In this document: positions 45,798 through 54,124 of the stretch, piece after piece
Position numbering within the stretch: position 1 is the stretch's first letter
Layout: every line of letters begins with the position of its first letter
Source: Gammaproteobacteria bacterium
GTDB taxonomy: Bacteria; Pseudomonadota; Gammaproteobacteria; SZUA-229
Direction: 5' to 3'
Length of the DNA: 64,000 nucleotides
Assembly (NCBI GenBank): GCA_029882215.1
Contig: JAOULC010000006.1
Location: 1 to 64,000 of the forward strand
The notes under the pieces: generated by a model
What the model was told of the DNA's origin: nothing
What the model saw: only the letters and a program-made list of their open reading frames with translations
The model's database searches: none
Position numbers and translations under genes: made by a program

Positions 45798-45815
45798 AGT
45801 TTTGGAGATTGTTAG

Positions 45816-46514
45816 ATGAGTGAATTACAAGGCTTCGGTTTTGTCGTACCACACTGGGCGTACTGGAGCTGGCTAGCTTTGATGCCACTGGTGTTGATGT
45901 ACCTGATAAAACGTAACGCATCGAATACAGTTGAAGTTCCGCTGACCCCCGATGAGGAACTTGCGCTTGAATTATTAGCTCAGGAAGACCCTACACATAC
46001 AATTGAAGGCAACGCTGTTACCAAAATCATTGACAAAATCAGTGAATTTACCGGTGTTTTTATCGCTTTCTGGACCGTAACTGCCGTTGTTGCATACTTC
46101 TATGAAGTGGTAATGCGTTATTTGTTTAATATGCCAACAATTTGGGTTCACGAATCCTCTTTCTTGTTATTTGGTATGCAATATTTAATGACAGGTGCAT
46201 ACGCCATGCTTCATGGTGCTCATGTACGTGTTGATATAATGTACATTAAATTACCACCGCGTGGCCGCGTTGGTATGGATATCTTTACTTCTGTATTTTT
46301 CTTTATCTTTGTCCTCGCACTGATGGGTACATCATGGACATTCTTTATCAGTTCTTTTGAAATGGGTGAGATTTCTCTTGAGACATGGGGTATCCAGTAC
46401 TGGCCTGTTAAATTACTGATGTTTGTTGGTGCGTGTCTGCTGACACTGGCCGGCATCTCAAAATTAATAAAAGATATTATGTTATATCGTCTAATGGGCG
46501 AGGGTAAACAATAA
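45816..46514 (+). CDS. dctQ: TRAP transporter small membrane subunit DctQ
   Basis: The 232-residue protein has an extra N-terminal membrane segment (WAYWSWLALMPLVLMYLI) and a soluble acidic stretch, followed by the four helices of DctQ (FIAFWTVTAVVAYFYEVVMRY, WVHESSFLLFGMQYLMTGAY in part, HVRVDIMY). It is about 50 residues longer than typical DctQ, as in the large-TRAP group. TTGGAGA lies upstream of the ATG. The stop overlaps dctM by one base. Confidence 0.9.
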   Translation: MSELQGFGFVVPHWAYWSWLALMPLVLMYLIKRNASNTVEVPLTPDEELALELLAQEDPTHTIEGNAVTKIIDKISEFTGVFIAFWTVTAVVAYFYEVVMRYLFNMPTIWVHESSFLLFGMQYLMTGAYAMLHGAHVRVDIMYIKLPPRGRVGMDIFTSVFFFIFVLALMGTSWTFFISSFEMGEISLETWGIQYWPVKLLMFVGACLLTLAGISKLIKDIMLYRLMGEGKQ

Positions 46515-48055
46515 TGAATACTGCTGTTACTAATAGCCAAAATACTGGTAAGTTTGATACCAGTAAATTGTGGACCTGGATATTAATCCTGGCCACAGCA
46601 AGCTTAAGCTTCGCTGTTATCGTTGAATTAATTAATATTGTTTTCTACGATCCTTACGAAGAAGAATATTTTCTTTTCCGTACTGCCGGTATGCTGGCTG
46701 ATATGGACATCAGTGGTCTGACCTGGGTCATGTTTGGCACCCTGTTCGTTGCTCTGATGCTGGGGCTGCCACTGGCGTTTGTTACCGGTGGTCTGGGTGT
46801 TGTTTTCGTCTATCTGGTCGGTGATCAGACAATGCTGAATATCATCCCAAGCCGTATTTTCCCAATGATGACCAACTCGGATCTGGCCGCTATACCGCTG
46901 TTTATCTTTATGGCATCTATGCTGGAACGCGCTGGCCTGATTGAAGAAATGTTTGACGTGGTTTACAAATGGATGGGCGGCCTGAATGGTGGCCTTGCTG
47001 CAGCAACCATTCTTGCATCGACTATCCTTGCTGCGATGGTGGGTGTTATCGGTGCCGCCGTTGTTACCATGGGTATCATCGCATTACCGGCTATGCTGAA
47101 GCGCGGGTACAATCATGAAATCGCACTGGGTTCGATTATGGCCGGTGGTACCTTAGGTATCCTGATTCCGCCATCAATTCTGGCTATTCTTTATGCGGTT
47201 GTAGCACAACAATCTGTTGGTGAGCTGTATCTGGGTTCTATCCTGCCGGGTATCCTGTTATCCAGCATGTATATCTTCTATGTATTATTTCGTTCATGGA
47301 GAAACCCTGACTTAGGGCCTGCAATTCCAAAAGAAGAACGTCTTAGCTTGCTACAGAAACTGATACTGCTACGTCAGTTGATAGCGCCTTTAATTTTAGT
47401 CTTTACCGTTTTAGGTTTACTGTTTGGTGGTATTGCAACACCGGTTGAAGCGGCAGGTATCGGTTCATTTGGTGCCATTGTAGTGGCTATGATGCATGGC
47501 CGTTTCAGCCTGAAAGGTTTGCAAGACGCCTCAGTAAGTACTGCTAAAGCATCAGCAATGGTATTATGGATTATCTTCGGTGCCTCTATCTTCGTAGGTT
47601 TTTATATCTTACAAGGTGGCCAGGCGTTCATCACTGAAACCATTTTAAGTACCGGTCTGTCATCATACGGTATTCTGTTCTTGATGATGGTTTTACTGGT
47701 TATTCTGGGTATGTTCCTGGACTGGGTTGGTATCTTATTACTGGCTGTGCCTATCTTTGTACCGATTATTAAGTCATTAACGTTTGACGGACTGTTTGGT
47801 TTACCACCGGTTCCGGGTGACAAAGTCGCGTTATGGTTTGGTGTACTTTACTTAGTGAACATGCAGATGTCATTCATCAGCCCGCCATTCGGTTATGCAC
47901 TGTTCTACTTACGCGGTGTTTGTCCGCCAGAAATCAGTATGGCAACAATCTTCAGATCTGCACTGATCTTCCTCGGCTTACAAACTGTTGGCTTAATACT
48001 ATGTGTTCTTCTTCCTGGCATCGTAACTTTCTTACCTAGCCTGGTATATGGGTAA
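46514..48055 (+). CDS. dctM: TRAP transporter large membrane subunit DctM
   Basis: The 513-residue polytopic protein has the DctM domain: AAIPLFIFMASMLERAGL, GGLNGGLAAATILASTILAAM, AGGTLGILIPPSILAILYA, GGIATPVEAAGIGSFGAI and the C-terminal ISPPFGYALFYLRGV, each given as a landmark. It forms the ion-coupled channel with DctQ. Typical DctM is about 430 residues; this is of the longer type with an extra N-terminal segment. A strong terminator follows, closing the transporter operon. Confidence 0.93.
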   Translation: MNTAVTNSQNTGKFDTSKLWTWILILATASLSFAVIVELINIVFYDPYEEEYFLFRTAGMLADMDISGLTWVMFGTLFVALMLGLPLAFVTGGLGVVFVYLVGDQTMLNIIPSRIFPMMTNSDLAAIPLFIFMASMLERAGLIEEMFDVVYKWMGGLNGGLAAATILASTILAAMVGVIGAAVVTMGIIALPAMLKRGYNHEIALGSIMAGGTLGILIPPSILAILYAVVAQQSVGELYLGSILPGILLSSMYIFYVLFRSWRNPDLGPAIPKEERLSLLQKLILLRQLIAPLILVFTVLGLLFGGIATPVEAAGIGSFGAIVVAMMHGRFSLKGLQDASVSTAKASAMVLWIIFGASIFVGFYILQGGQAFITETILSTGLSSYGILFLMMVLLVILGMFLDWVGILLLAVPIFVPIIKSLTFDGLFGLPPVPGDKVALWFGVLYLVNMQMSFISPPFGYALFYLRGVCPPEISMATIFRSALIFLGLQTVGLILCVLLPGIVTFLPSLVYG

Positions 48056-48060
48056 CACTT

Positions 48061-48109
48061 AAAGAGCCCTGCTCCTCTCTTACAGACTGAGAGAGGAGCA
48101 CTCTTTTTT
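48061..48109 (+). terminator. Intrinsic terminator of dctPQM
   Basis: TGCTCCTCTCT and AGAGAGGAGCA form an 11-bp stem, extended outside by AAAGAG and CTCTTT, with a 9-base loop and TTTTTTA tail. It lies 5 bases after the dctM stop. Confidence 0.92.
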
Positions 48110-48230
48110 AAGCCGTCGATTTTTCCACTGTTTAAAAAAGAGTTATCTTGATATTCATCCAGCGAAAAAACAACTGCTGTGCTCTTATTAAATCAGAGAT
48201 AAGCAGCCGTACTACAAAGGACTTTTACAA

Positions 48231-49118
48231 ATGAATATTGGTTTTATTGGTTTAGGTATTATGGGTCGCCCCATGTCTTTAAACTTATTAAAGGCAGGCC
48301 ATAAGGTACATGTTCACGCCCGTCGTGCTGAAATGATGAGCGCACTTTCGGATGCTGGCGCAACAGCCTGTGCCAGTATCTCAGAGCTCGCCGCTCAGTC
48401 AGATATTATTTTCATTTGTGTTTCAGATACAAAAGACGTTGAACAGGTCATCTTAGGTGACAACTGTATTCTTAGTGCGATTAAAAAAGACAGTGTTGTG
48501 GTCGACATGAGTACCATCTCTCCATCGGCAACAAGATCACTGGCAAAAACTTTAGCAGCGCACCAGTGCCACATGTTAGACGCACCGGTTTCCGGTGGCG
48601 AACAAGGCGCTATTGATGGCACACTTTCTATCATGGTCGGCGGAGAAGAAGCTATATTTAACCGTGTCTTACCGTTATTTGAAGCCATGGGAAAAAACAT
48701 TGTTCATATTGGTAGTAACGGTGCAGGTCAGGTTACAAAAACCTGTAATCAGGTTGTCATCGGTCAGGCCATAGCCGCTATTGGTGAAGCTTTTGTGCTG
48801 GCATCGGCATCCGGTGTTGATCCTGCAAAAGTCAGGCAGGCACTGCTGGGTGGTTTTGCCGGCAGTCGTGCACTGGAGTCACATGGCCAGCGTATGCTGG
48901 ACAGAAATTTCAAACCGGGATTTAAAGCACACCTGCATCAAAAAGACATGCGCATTGCGATGGAAACTGCGCATGAACTGGGTCTGGCCTTACCTGGAGC
49001 CGCTCAGGTAACACAGTATTTAAATGCTGTGGTCGGGCAAGGTAAAGGGGAGAATGACTCTATCTCCATACTCGAGCTACAGGAGCAACTTTCAGGTATC
49101 ACCGTTAAAAGTGAATAG
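48231..49118 (+). CDS. GarR-type 2-hydroxy-3-oxopropionate reductase / beta-hydroxyacid dehydrogenase
   Basis: The 295-residue protein has the Rossmann motif GFIGLGIMGRPMSLNLLKAG, DAPVSGGEQGAIDGTLSIM substrate loop and the catalytic lysine in GQVTKTCNQVV. It is close to tartronate semialdehyde reductase (GarR) and the related 3-hydroxyisobutyrate and threonate (LtnD) dehydrogenases. In the DUF1537 pathways LtnD-type enzymes oxidise the acid before phosphorylation. Here it follows dctM after a terminator but is on the same strand, so it could be the first oxidation or a final reduction to glycerate. I cannot choose between them from sequence. Confidence 0.85.
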   Translation: MNIGFIGLGIMGRPMSLNLLKAGHKVHVHARRAEMMSALSDAGATACASISELAAQSDIIFICVSDTKDVEQVILGDNCILSAIKKDSVVVDMSTISPSATRSLAKTLAAHQCHMLDAPVSGGEQGAIDGTLSIMVGGEEAIFNRVLPLFEAMGKNIVHIGSNGAGQVTKTCNQVVIGQAIAAIGEAFVLASASGVDPAKVRQALLGGFAGSRALESHGQRMLDRNFKPGFKAHLHQKDMRIAMETAHELGLALPGAAQVTQYLNAVVGQGKGENDSISILELQEQLSGITVKSE

Positions 49119-49156
49119 TTTTTAAAAACATTATTGTTTTAAAAATATAACTAAGG

Positions 49157-49184
49157 GATGACTCACGCAACGCTGAGAGTCATC
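49157..49184 (+). terminator. Hairpin after the GarR-type gene
   Basis: GATGACTC and GAGTCATC form an 8-bp stem with a 12-base loop, 39 bases after the stop. No clear T-run follows. Confidence 0.4.
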
Positions 49185-49213
49185 ATTTACCAGGCCACAA
49201 AGCAGAATCCATT

Positions 49214-49474
49214 TTACTTACCTTTATCAGCACCGCTGACATTAGCAGACTCGTAGATATTTTCTTCCGGCATTCCCAGATACAGTCGTTCTTCACTTTC
49301 AATCGCCACACATTTTCCTTCGGCTGAAAAAGCTGCAAATTCCTCCCGGCTTTTTGCCAGATGAACAGGATGATGACAGTGCTGACAGAATTTTATACTG
49401 GCTGAGTTGGTGCTTTCTAGCTCATCCCATTTTTTCGGACATTCATAAGAAAACAGACAGCTGATCTTATTCAT
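49214..49474 (-). CDS. Small Cys-rich protein, probable metal-binding
   Basis: The 86-residue protein has CLFSYECPKKWDELESTN and FCQHCHHPVHLAKSREEF, with the pattern CPxxW then CxxC near its N-terminus, which suggests a zinc site. Similar short proteins with CPKxWDxL and RFCxxC occur widely in bacteria without a known function. A good GGAG site lies 6 bases before the ATG. It is monocistronic and follows the glycosyltransferase gene by 79 bases on the minus strand. Confidence 0.75.
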   Translation of the reverse strand: MNKISCLFSYECPKKWDELESTNSASIKFCQHCHHPVHLAKSREEFAAFSAEGKCVAIESEERLYLGMPEENIYESANVSGADKGK

Positions 49475-49553
49475 TTACTTCTCCTTAAAAAAACATCCGC
49501 ATGCATACTGCATTGGTGAGTGAAGTCCCCTGCAATCTGCTTAAGCTCATTTG

Positions 49554-50279
49554 TTACTTATCCGGTCTTTTGTACCAGAACCAGCAAAATTTTCGGTAGC
49601 GAATAACAAAAGGAAAGACAATAAGCATCAACAGCAGAATGCCCTGTTTACCCATGCTAAACCATTGCATTTTTCTGCCGGATGAGAGCACCGGATAATC
49701 TGTAATAATAGAAAAATGCTGGCCACGTTTTTTGCCAATACGATGCAGTGCCCTGGAAAACCAGATCTCCTCACTGGCATAAACCTTTTCACTAAACCCA
49801 CCGCTGTGTTCAAAGTCCTCTCGCGAGCAAAAAATAAAACAACCTGCGGCCAGCCCTAACTTTACCGACACCCAGGTCCAGACTTTTAAACCCCACAGGC
49901 CAACTCTGTTTATCGGAATATCAAAATTAACAACCGCTCCACCGCCACTACAATCTCCGGACTGTAATAGTTTCAGAGATTCAGCCAGTAAAGCCTCAGG
50001 CACTATGGTATCCGCATCAAGAAAAATAAGATATTGCCCCTGTGCTGCACGGGCACCGGTGTTTCGTGCCCGTGAAATCTGATTATAAGACTCTGTCACG
50101 ACGACCGCACCCAGTGAGTTCGCACAGGCCGCAGTCGCATCGGAAGAATTATTATCACAGACAATAATTTCACCCTGTAAAGGCATTTTCAGCATGGCCT
50201 GTTTTAATGCAGCAAGCGTTGCTGGTAACCAGTCGGCTTCGTTATAAGCTGGAATCACAACGGAGTAATCAATGTTCAT
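49554..50279 (-). CDS. Family 2 glycosyltransferase, membrane associated
   Basis: The ATG at 50279 gives MNIDYSVVIPAYNEADWLP; a TTG two codons earlier is possible. The 241-residue GT-A protein has CDNNSSDATAA, RARNTGARAAQG and the LFLDADT metal site. A GGGAVVNFD stretch and a C-terminal hydrophobic helix (GILLLMLIVFPFVI) suggest membrane attachment. It is the kind of enzyme that acts on lipid-linked or small-molecule acceptors. The acceptor is unknown; neighbours do not form a polysaccharide cluster. Confidence 0.83.
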   Translation of the reverse strand: MNIDYSVVIPAYNEADWLPATLAALKQAMLKMPLQGEIIVCDNNSSDATAACANSLGAVVVTESYNQISRARNTGARAAQGQYLIFLDADTIVPEALLAESLKLLQSGDCSGGGAVVNFDIPINRVGLWGLKVWTWVSVKLGLAAGCFIFCSREDFEHSGGFSEKVYASEEIWFSRALHRIGKKRGQHFSIITDYPVLSSGRKMQWFSMGKQGILLLMLIVFPFVIRYRKFCWFWYKRPDK

Positions 50280-50336
50280 AAGCAATTTTCCGAAACCCTC
50301 TGCTGTTATAAATACAAATTAACTTGCCAGTGCGTC

Positions 50337-50825
50337 TTACAAACGCTTACGGTAAAACGCTAAATCCTCAGCACTAAACACACAAGCAATAATTGATGCA
50401 AAATCCTTTTCGAAAACCCTCATTACTTTAACGGCAATATCAGCGGCCTGTTCTTTCGGGTAGCCATAAACACCGCTACTGATAGCCGGAAATGCAATCG
50501 TTTTAATATCACCCTGTGCCAGAGCCACTTCAAATGAACGGCGATAACAACTTTCTAATAAACCGGCTTCCTGCCCGGTACCGCCCTGCCAGACCGGACC
50601 AACGGTATGAATCACATAGCGCGCAGGCAGCTTAAAACCGGGGGTGATTTTTGCATCACCAGTGTCACATCCATTGAGAGATTTACATGCCTTAAGTAAC
50701 TGCACTCCAGCCGCCTGATGTATTGCGCCATCAACACCGCCACCGCCGAGTAAAGTGTTATTTGCGGCATTAACAATGGCATCAACATCCAGTTGACTAA
50801 TATCGGCCTGAATAATCTTTATCAT
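50337..50825 (-). CDS. Macro-domain O-acetyl-ADP-ribose deacetylase (YmdB type)
   Basis: The ATG at 50825 gives [20 protein letters not shown], the macro-domain start, after a GAGGGT site; the longer frame upstream is not conserved. The 162-residue protein has [29 protein letters not shown] preceded by VIHT, and [16 protein letters not shown]. It should bind ADP-ribose and hydrolyse O-acetyl-ADP-ribose or ADP-ribosyl groups. E. coli YmdB also inhibits RNase III. It lies 112 bases downstream of selO on the same strand. Confidence 0.92.
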   Translation of the reverse strand: MIKIIQADISQLDVDAIVNAANNTLLGGGGVDGAIHQAAGVQLLKACKSLNGCDTGDAKITPGFKLPARYVIHTVGPVWQGGTGQEAGLLESCYRRSFEVALAQGDIKTIAFPAISSGVYGYPKEQAADIAVKVMRVFEKDFASIIACVFSAEDLAFYRKRL

Positions 50826-50937
50826 ACAACCCTCAACTACCGGCCTTGCCGATTTTAGTATTAGATAGCGCGACTTAAGCCGTCCAACAGGGCTTATAAA
50901 AAGCCACGCCACAGTGCCGACGGTTTATCTGTAGCAC

Positions 50938-52443
50938 TCAGGTTCCACAAAAAGTTTGATGCACAACCTCTCCAGCGGCTGGTGGCAGCATATATTTATC
51001 CATGCCTGACTGATAGCTAAAAGGGTTTTGTAACAGCGCATGTAGTGCATGGAACGCGCTAAAGTCATTATGATCTTCAGCGGCTCTGATTACCGCTTCT
51101 ATCTGATGATTGCGGGGTATGTACACTGGATTGACAGACAGCATGCTAAACTGTCTTTCATGATCACTCTGGGTTTCTGCGCTTAAACGCTGGCGCCAGC
51201 GAAGCAGCCATGCAGACATTGTGTCCGCATCACTAAATAACGCTAACAGCTGCACATCTCTGTCACCCGGTTCGCTATCCAGCTGAGACAAATAATAAAA
51301 TGTCAGATGAAAATCAGCCCGACCTTGTGCCATGATGTCTAATAGCGACTGCAGCAGCGCCGTATCATCTTCTGCCAGCTTTATAGCCGCCTCGGGCATT
51401 GCTCTGGCGCTTAAACCACATTTTGCTCTGAAGCCTGCCAGCCACTCATTGGCATAAAGATCAGCATAGCGTTGCAGTATATCCTCTGCCAGTTTCACTG
51501 CCTGATCCGGCTCATCAGCAAATAATGGTAATAAGGCCTCTGCCAGGCGCGATAAATTCCACACGCCAATATTCGGCTGATTGTTATAGGCATAACGACC
51601 CTGCCGGTCAATCGAGCTGTATACCATGTCATGCTGAAAGAAATCCATAAAGGCACAGGGACCATAATCAATGGTCTCACCGGCAACCGACATATTATCC
51701 GTGTTCATCACCCCATGAATAAACCCCAACTGCATCCATTTTGCAATCAGACCGGCCTGACGTATCACTACCGCTTCAAATAAAGCGAGATAGCGATTAC
51801 CTGCCGCCGTCAGTTCAGGGTAATTACGCTCGATAACATAATCGGCCAGCTTCTTAACCGACAACTGATCGCCCTGCCTGGCAAAATATTCAAAACTGCC
51901 GACACGAATAAAGCTGGAGGCGACACGGGTAATCACACCACCCGGTGACAATTTTTCCCTTGCTACATCTTCACCGGTAGTCACCGCCGCCAGTGCCCGT
52001 GTAGTCGGCACTCCCAGCTTGTGCATTGCCTCACTGAGCAGGTATTCGCGTAACACCGGCCCCAGTGCAGCTCGACCATCGCCATTGCGTGAGTATCGCG
52101 TAGGTCCTGAGCCTTTTAACTGAAGATCCAGCGAGTGGCCATCAGCCACTTCAACTTCACCCAGATAAATAGCGCGTCCGTCACCTAGCTGCGGATTAAA
52201 GCCGCCAAACTGATGCCCGGCATAAGCCATGGCCAGTGGCTCACAGCCCTCATGAATAAGGTTGCCGGAAAAAATACCGGCAAGAACAGTTTCATCAAGC
52301 CCCTCAGCCGGTACTCCGAGCTGCTGAGCCAGAGCATGGTTAAATATGATCAGTTCAGGCTGTGTCACCGGAGTGGGTTTACATTTGTCATAAAACCCCT
52401 CACCCAGTGCCAGATATCTGTTTTTGAAGACAAGGTTTATCAA
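50938..52443 (-). CDS. selO: Protein adenylyltransferase SelO (YdiU)
   Basis: The 501-residue pseudokinase-like enzyme transfers AMP from ATP to Ser, Thr and Tyr of target proteins in stress responses. Landmarks are YAGHQFGGFNPQLGDGRAIY, LKGSGPTRYSRNGDGRAALG, LREYLLSEAMHKLGVPTTRA, GVMNTDNMSVAGETIDYGPC and the C-terminal FCGT with a conserved Cys near the end. The frame opens with TTG at 52443; an in-frame stop lies just upstream and no ATG precedes the conserved region. It is full length. Confidence 0.93.
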   Translation of the reverse strand: MINLVFKNRYLALGEGFYDKCKPTPVTQPELIIFNHALAQQLGVPAEGLDETVLAGIFSGNLIHEGCEPLAMAYAGHQFGGFNPQLGDGRAIYLGEVEVADGHSLDLQLKGSGPTRYSRNGDGRAALGPVLREYLLSEAMHKLGVPTTRALAAVTTGEDVAREKLSPGGVITRVASSFIRVGSFEYFARQGDQLSVKKLADYVIERNYPELTAAGNRYLALFEAVVIRQAGLIAKWMQLGFIHGVMNTDNMSVAGETIDYGPCAFMDFFQHDMVYSSIDRQGRYAYNNQPNIGVWNLSRLAEALLPLFADEPDQAVKLAEDILQRYADLYANEWLAGFRAKCGLSARAMPEAAIKLAEDDTALLQSLLDIMAQGRADFHLTFYYLSQLDSEPGDRDVQLLALFSDADTMSAWLLRWRQRLSAETQSDHERQFSMLSVNPVYIPRNHQIEAVIRAAEDHNDFSAFHALHALLQNPFSYQSGMDKYMLPPAAGEVVHQTFCGT

Positions 52444-52620
52444 TGGTCATCTCGAATAAGGTAAAAATTGAAACTTAAGTTTAGCTTAACTTTGCTGATG
52501 AAATGCCTGCAAAAACATGTGGAAACCCTGTCTTAGAATCATCGATTAAACCTGTAGCATATTTTGCTTCTGAGGCTGATCGTTTAGCTCACTTGATTAA
52601 TCCACGTAAAGTACACTATC

Positions 52621-53864
52621 TTAAAGCGGAGTAAAATACTCATCCCAGTGCCGGTTAAGAGACTTTATCGCCTGACTGATGGCTCTAGCTGTGAAGCCGT
52701 CGTTATCGGTTTGCAGCAGATTTAAGGCCTGAAGTTTAGCCAGGACATCATCTATTTCAATAGTCGATCTCACACTGACAATTAACCGGCATCCATTGTT
52801 CTATTGCGCAATCCAGCTCAGCACATTTTAAGGCTCGTAGCGATGTTAGCAGAATATAATATGCCAGTAAGGCTTCCTTGCACTCTTCCTCTTCCGCATC
52901 ATTGAGCAGCCGGTAGAAAACACCGGCATTATTGTCCAGATTTTTAAAATACAGATTCTGTGTCAACATCTGCATAAAACCTAATTTTCTATGTTTAAAA
53001 TTATTAAACTGCTTCCACAAATAAGCGCCACGCGCTGTCATGCCGGCAAGCAGAACCATGATACTTGTCTGCTTTAGTTCAACTGGGTGACTGCTCAGGC
53101 CCAGCCAGAAACCGATCAGTAAAGCAATTAATACCAGCGAGGCACCAAGTTCAGTAGTGATGACAATTCCGCCACTGATAATGGCCGGAATCCCGATAAG
53201 TAATTTATCAATTGTTCACATGCGTACCTGAGTGTTGGGGAATAACATTTCCAGGTCAGCCTTAGGCACATTTTGAAATAACTTCAACAAGGCCGTACCG
53301 GCTTTGTGATTTTCTTATGATCTAGCACTCTGAATTTCATCTTTATAACGAAGGTAAATAACGACACGTTCATAATTGGTGAACTCAATGTTTTTTTGAT
53401 CAGGTCAGCCAGTGAGTGTTTCCTTGCACACAGCCTCCCCGCGGCAGAACAGAAGGACATCTGAGAAATCATTGAAAGCAATCTGCAGGCGTATTTTAAA
53501 TAATGAGGATTATGTTCATTGCCTGATTCAAATCGGCTTCAGTGATGCACTCATAATTCGCTTTATTAAGCACCTCACCTAACAGTTCTACAAGATTAAG
53601 ACCTGTTAATGGAGCAGCTTGCTTATATTCACCTGTGTCTGCATCCGGGTCGATACAGGCATAACTGTCTTTTAACGACTCAATAATCTCATGAAATTCA
53701 AAATGCAGCACACTACTTAGCATACGATACAATTGACGAAAGTCTTTTTCCTGACCGGAGAGCTTTCCTTGCTGCAGAATTATTTCTAAAATATCGTGTT
53801 TTCGGTACGGAATAAAGCGAAATTTTTTAGTCTCCTGCTTATTTGTCATTATCACCTTGGCCAA
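52621..53864 (-). pseudogene. DUF3754 (TMEM143-like) membrane protein, multiply disrupted
   Basis: The minus strand holds one gene in pieces. The N-terminal part (53864-53496) reads RFIPYRKHDILEIILQQGKL and later CIDPDADTG. After a frameshift near 53505 come SLFKIRLQIAFNDFSDVLLF and CRGEAVCKETLTG, then TGA (53407-53405). A second shift gives IEFTNYERVVIYLRYKDEIQ, then TAA (53317-53315). Then TALLKLFQNVPKADLEMLF leads to TGA (53218-53216) followed in frame by IDKLLIGIPAIISGGIVIT. The stretch YFKNLDNNAGVFYRLL lies in 53059-52757, and after a last shift come IEIDDVLAKLQALN and HWDEYFTPL, ending at 52621. At least three stops and several shifts make a working protein unlikely. Confidence 0.85.
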
Positions 53865-54124
53865 TATATAATTCTCATAGACCTTATATTAGCAGATATT
53901 AAGCATGCAATATCAGCGCGACATGGCAGAAAATTAAACAAGTAATTAAGAGATTGGTGTTTGTAGAGAGCTTGACCGTATCTGAATAACGTCACGAATT
54001 ACAAAGAGAATACAGCTATGAAACTTGCAGTCTCTAGTACAGCCATATCACCTGCTACATGAAAAAATTCACATATCTGGTGATATGGCTTCCTCAGCTA
54101 ATCAGAGTTGATGAGCTGCAAAGC

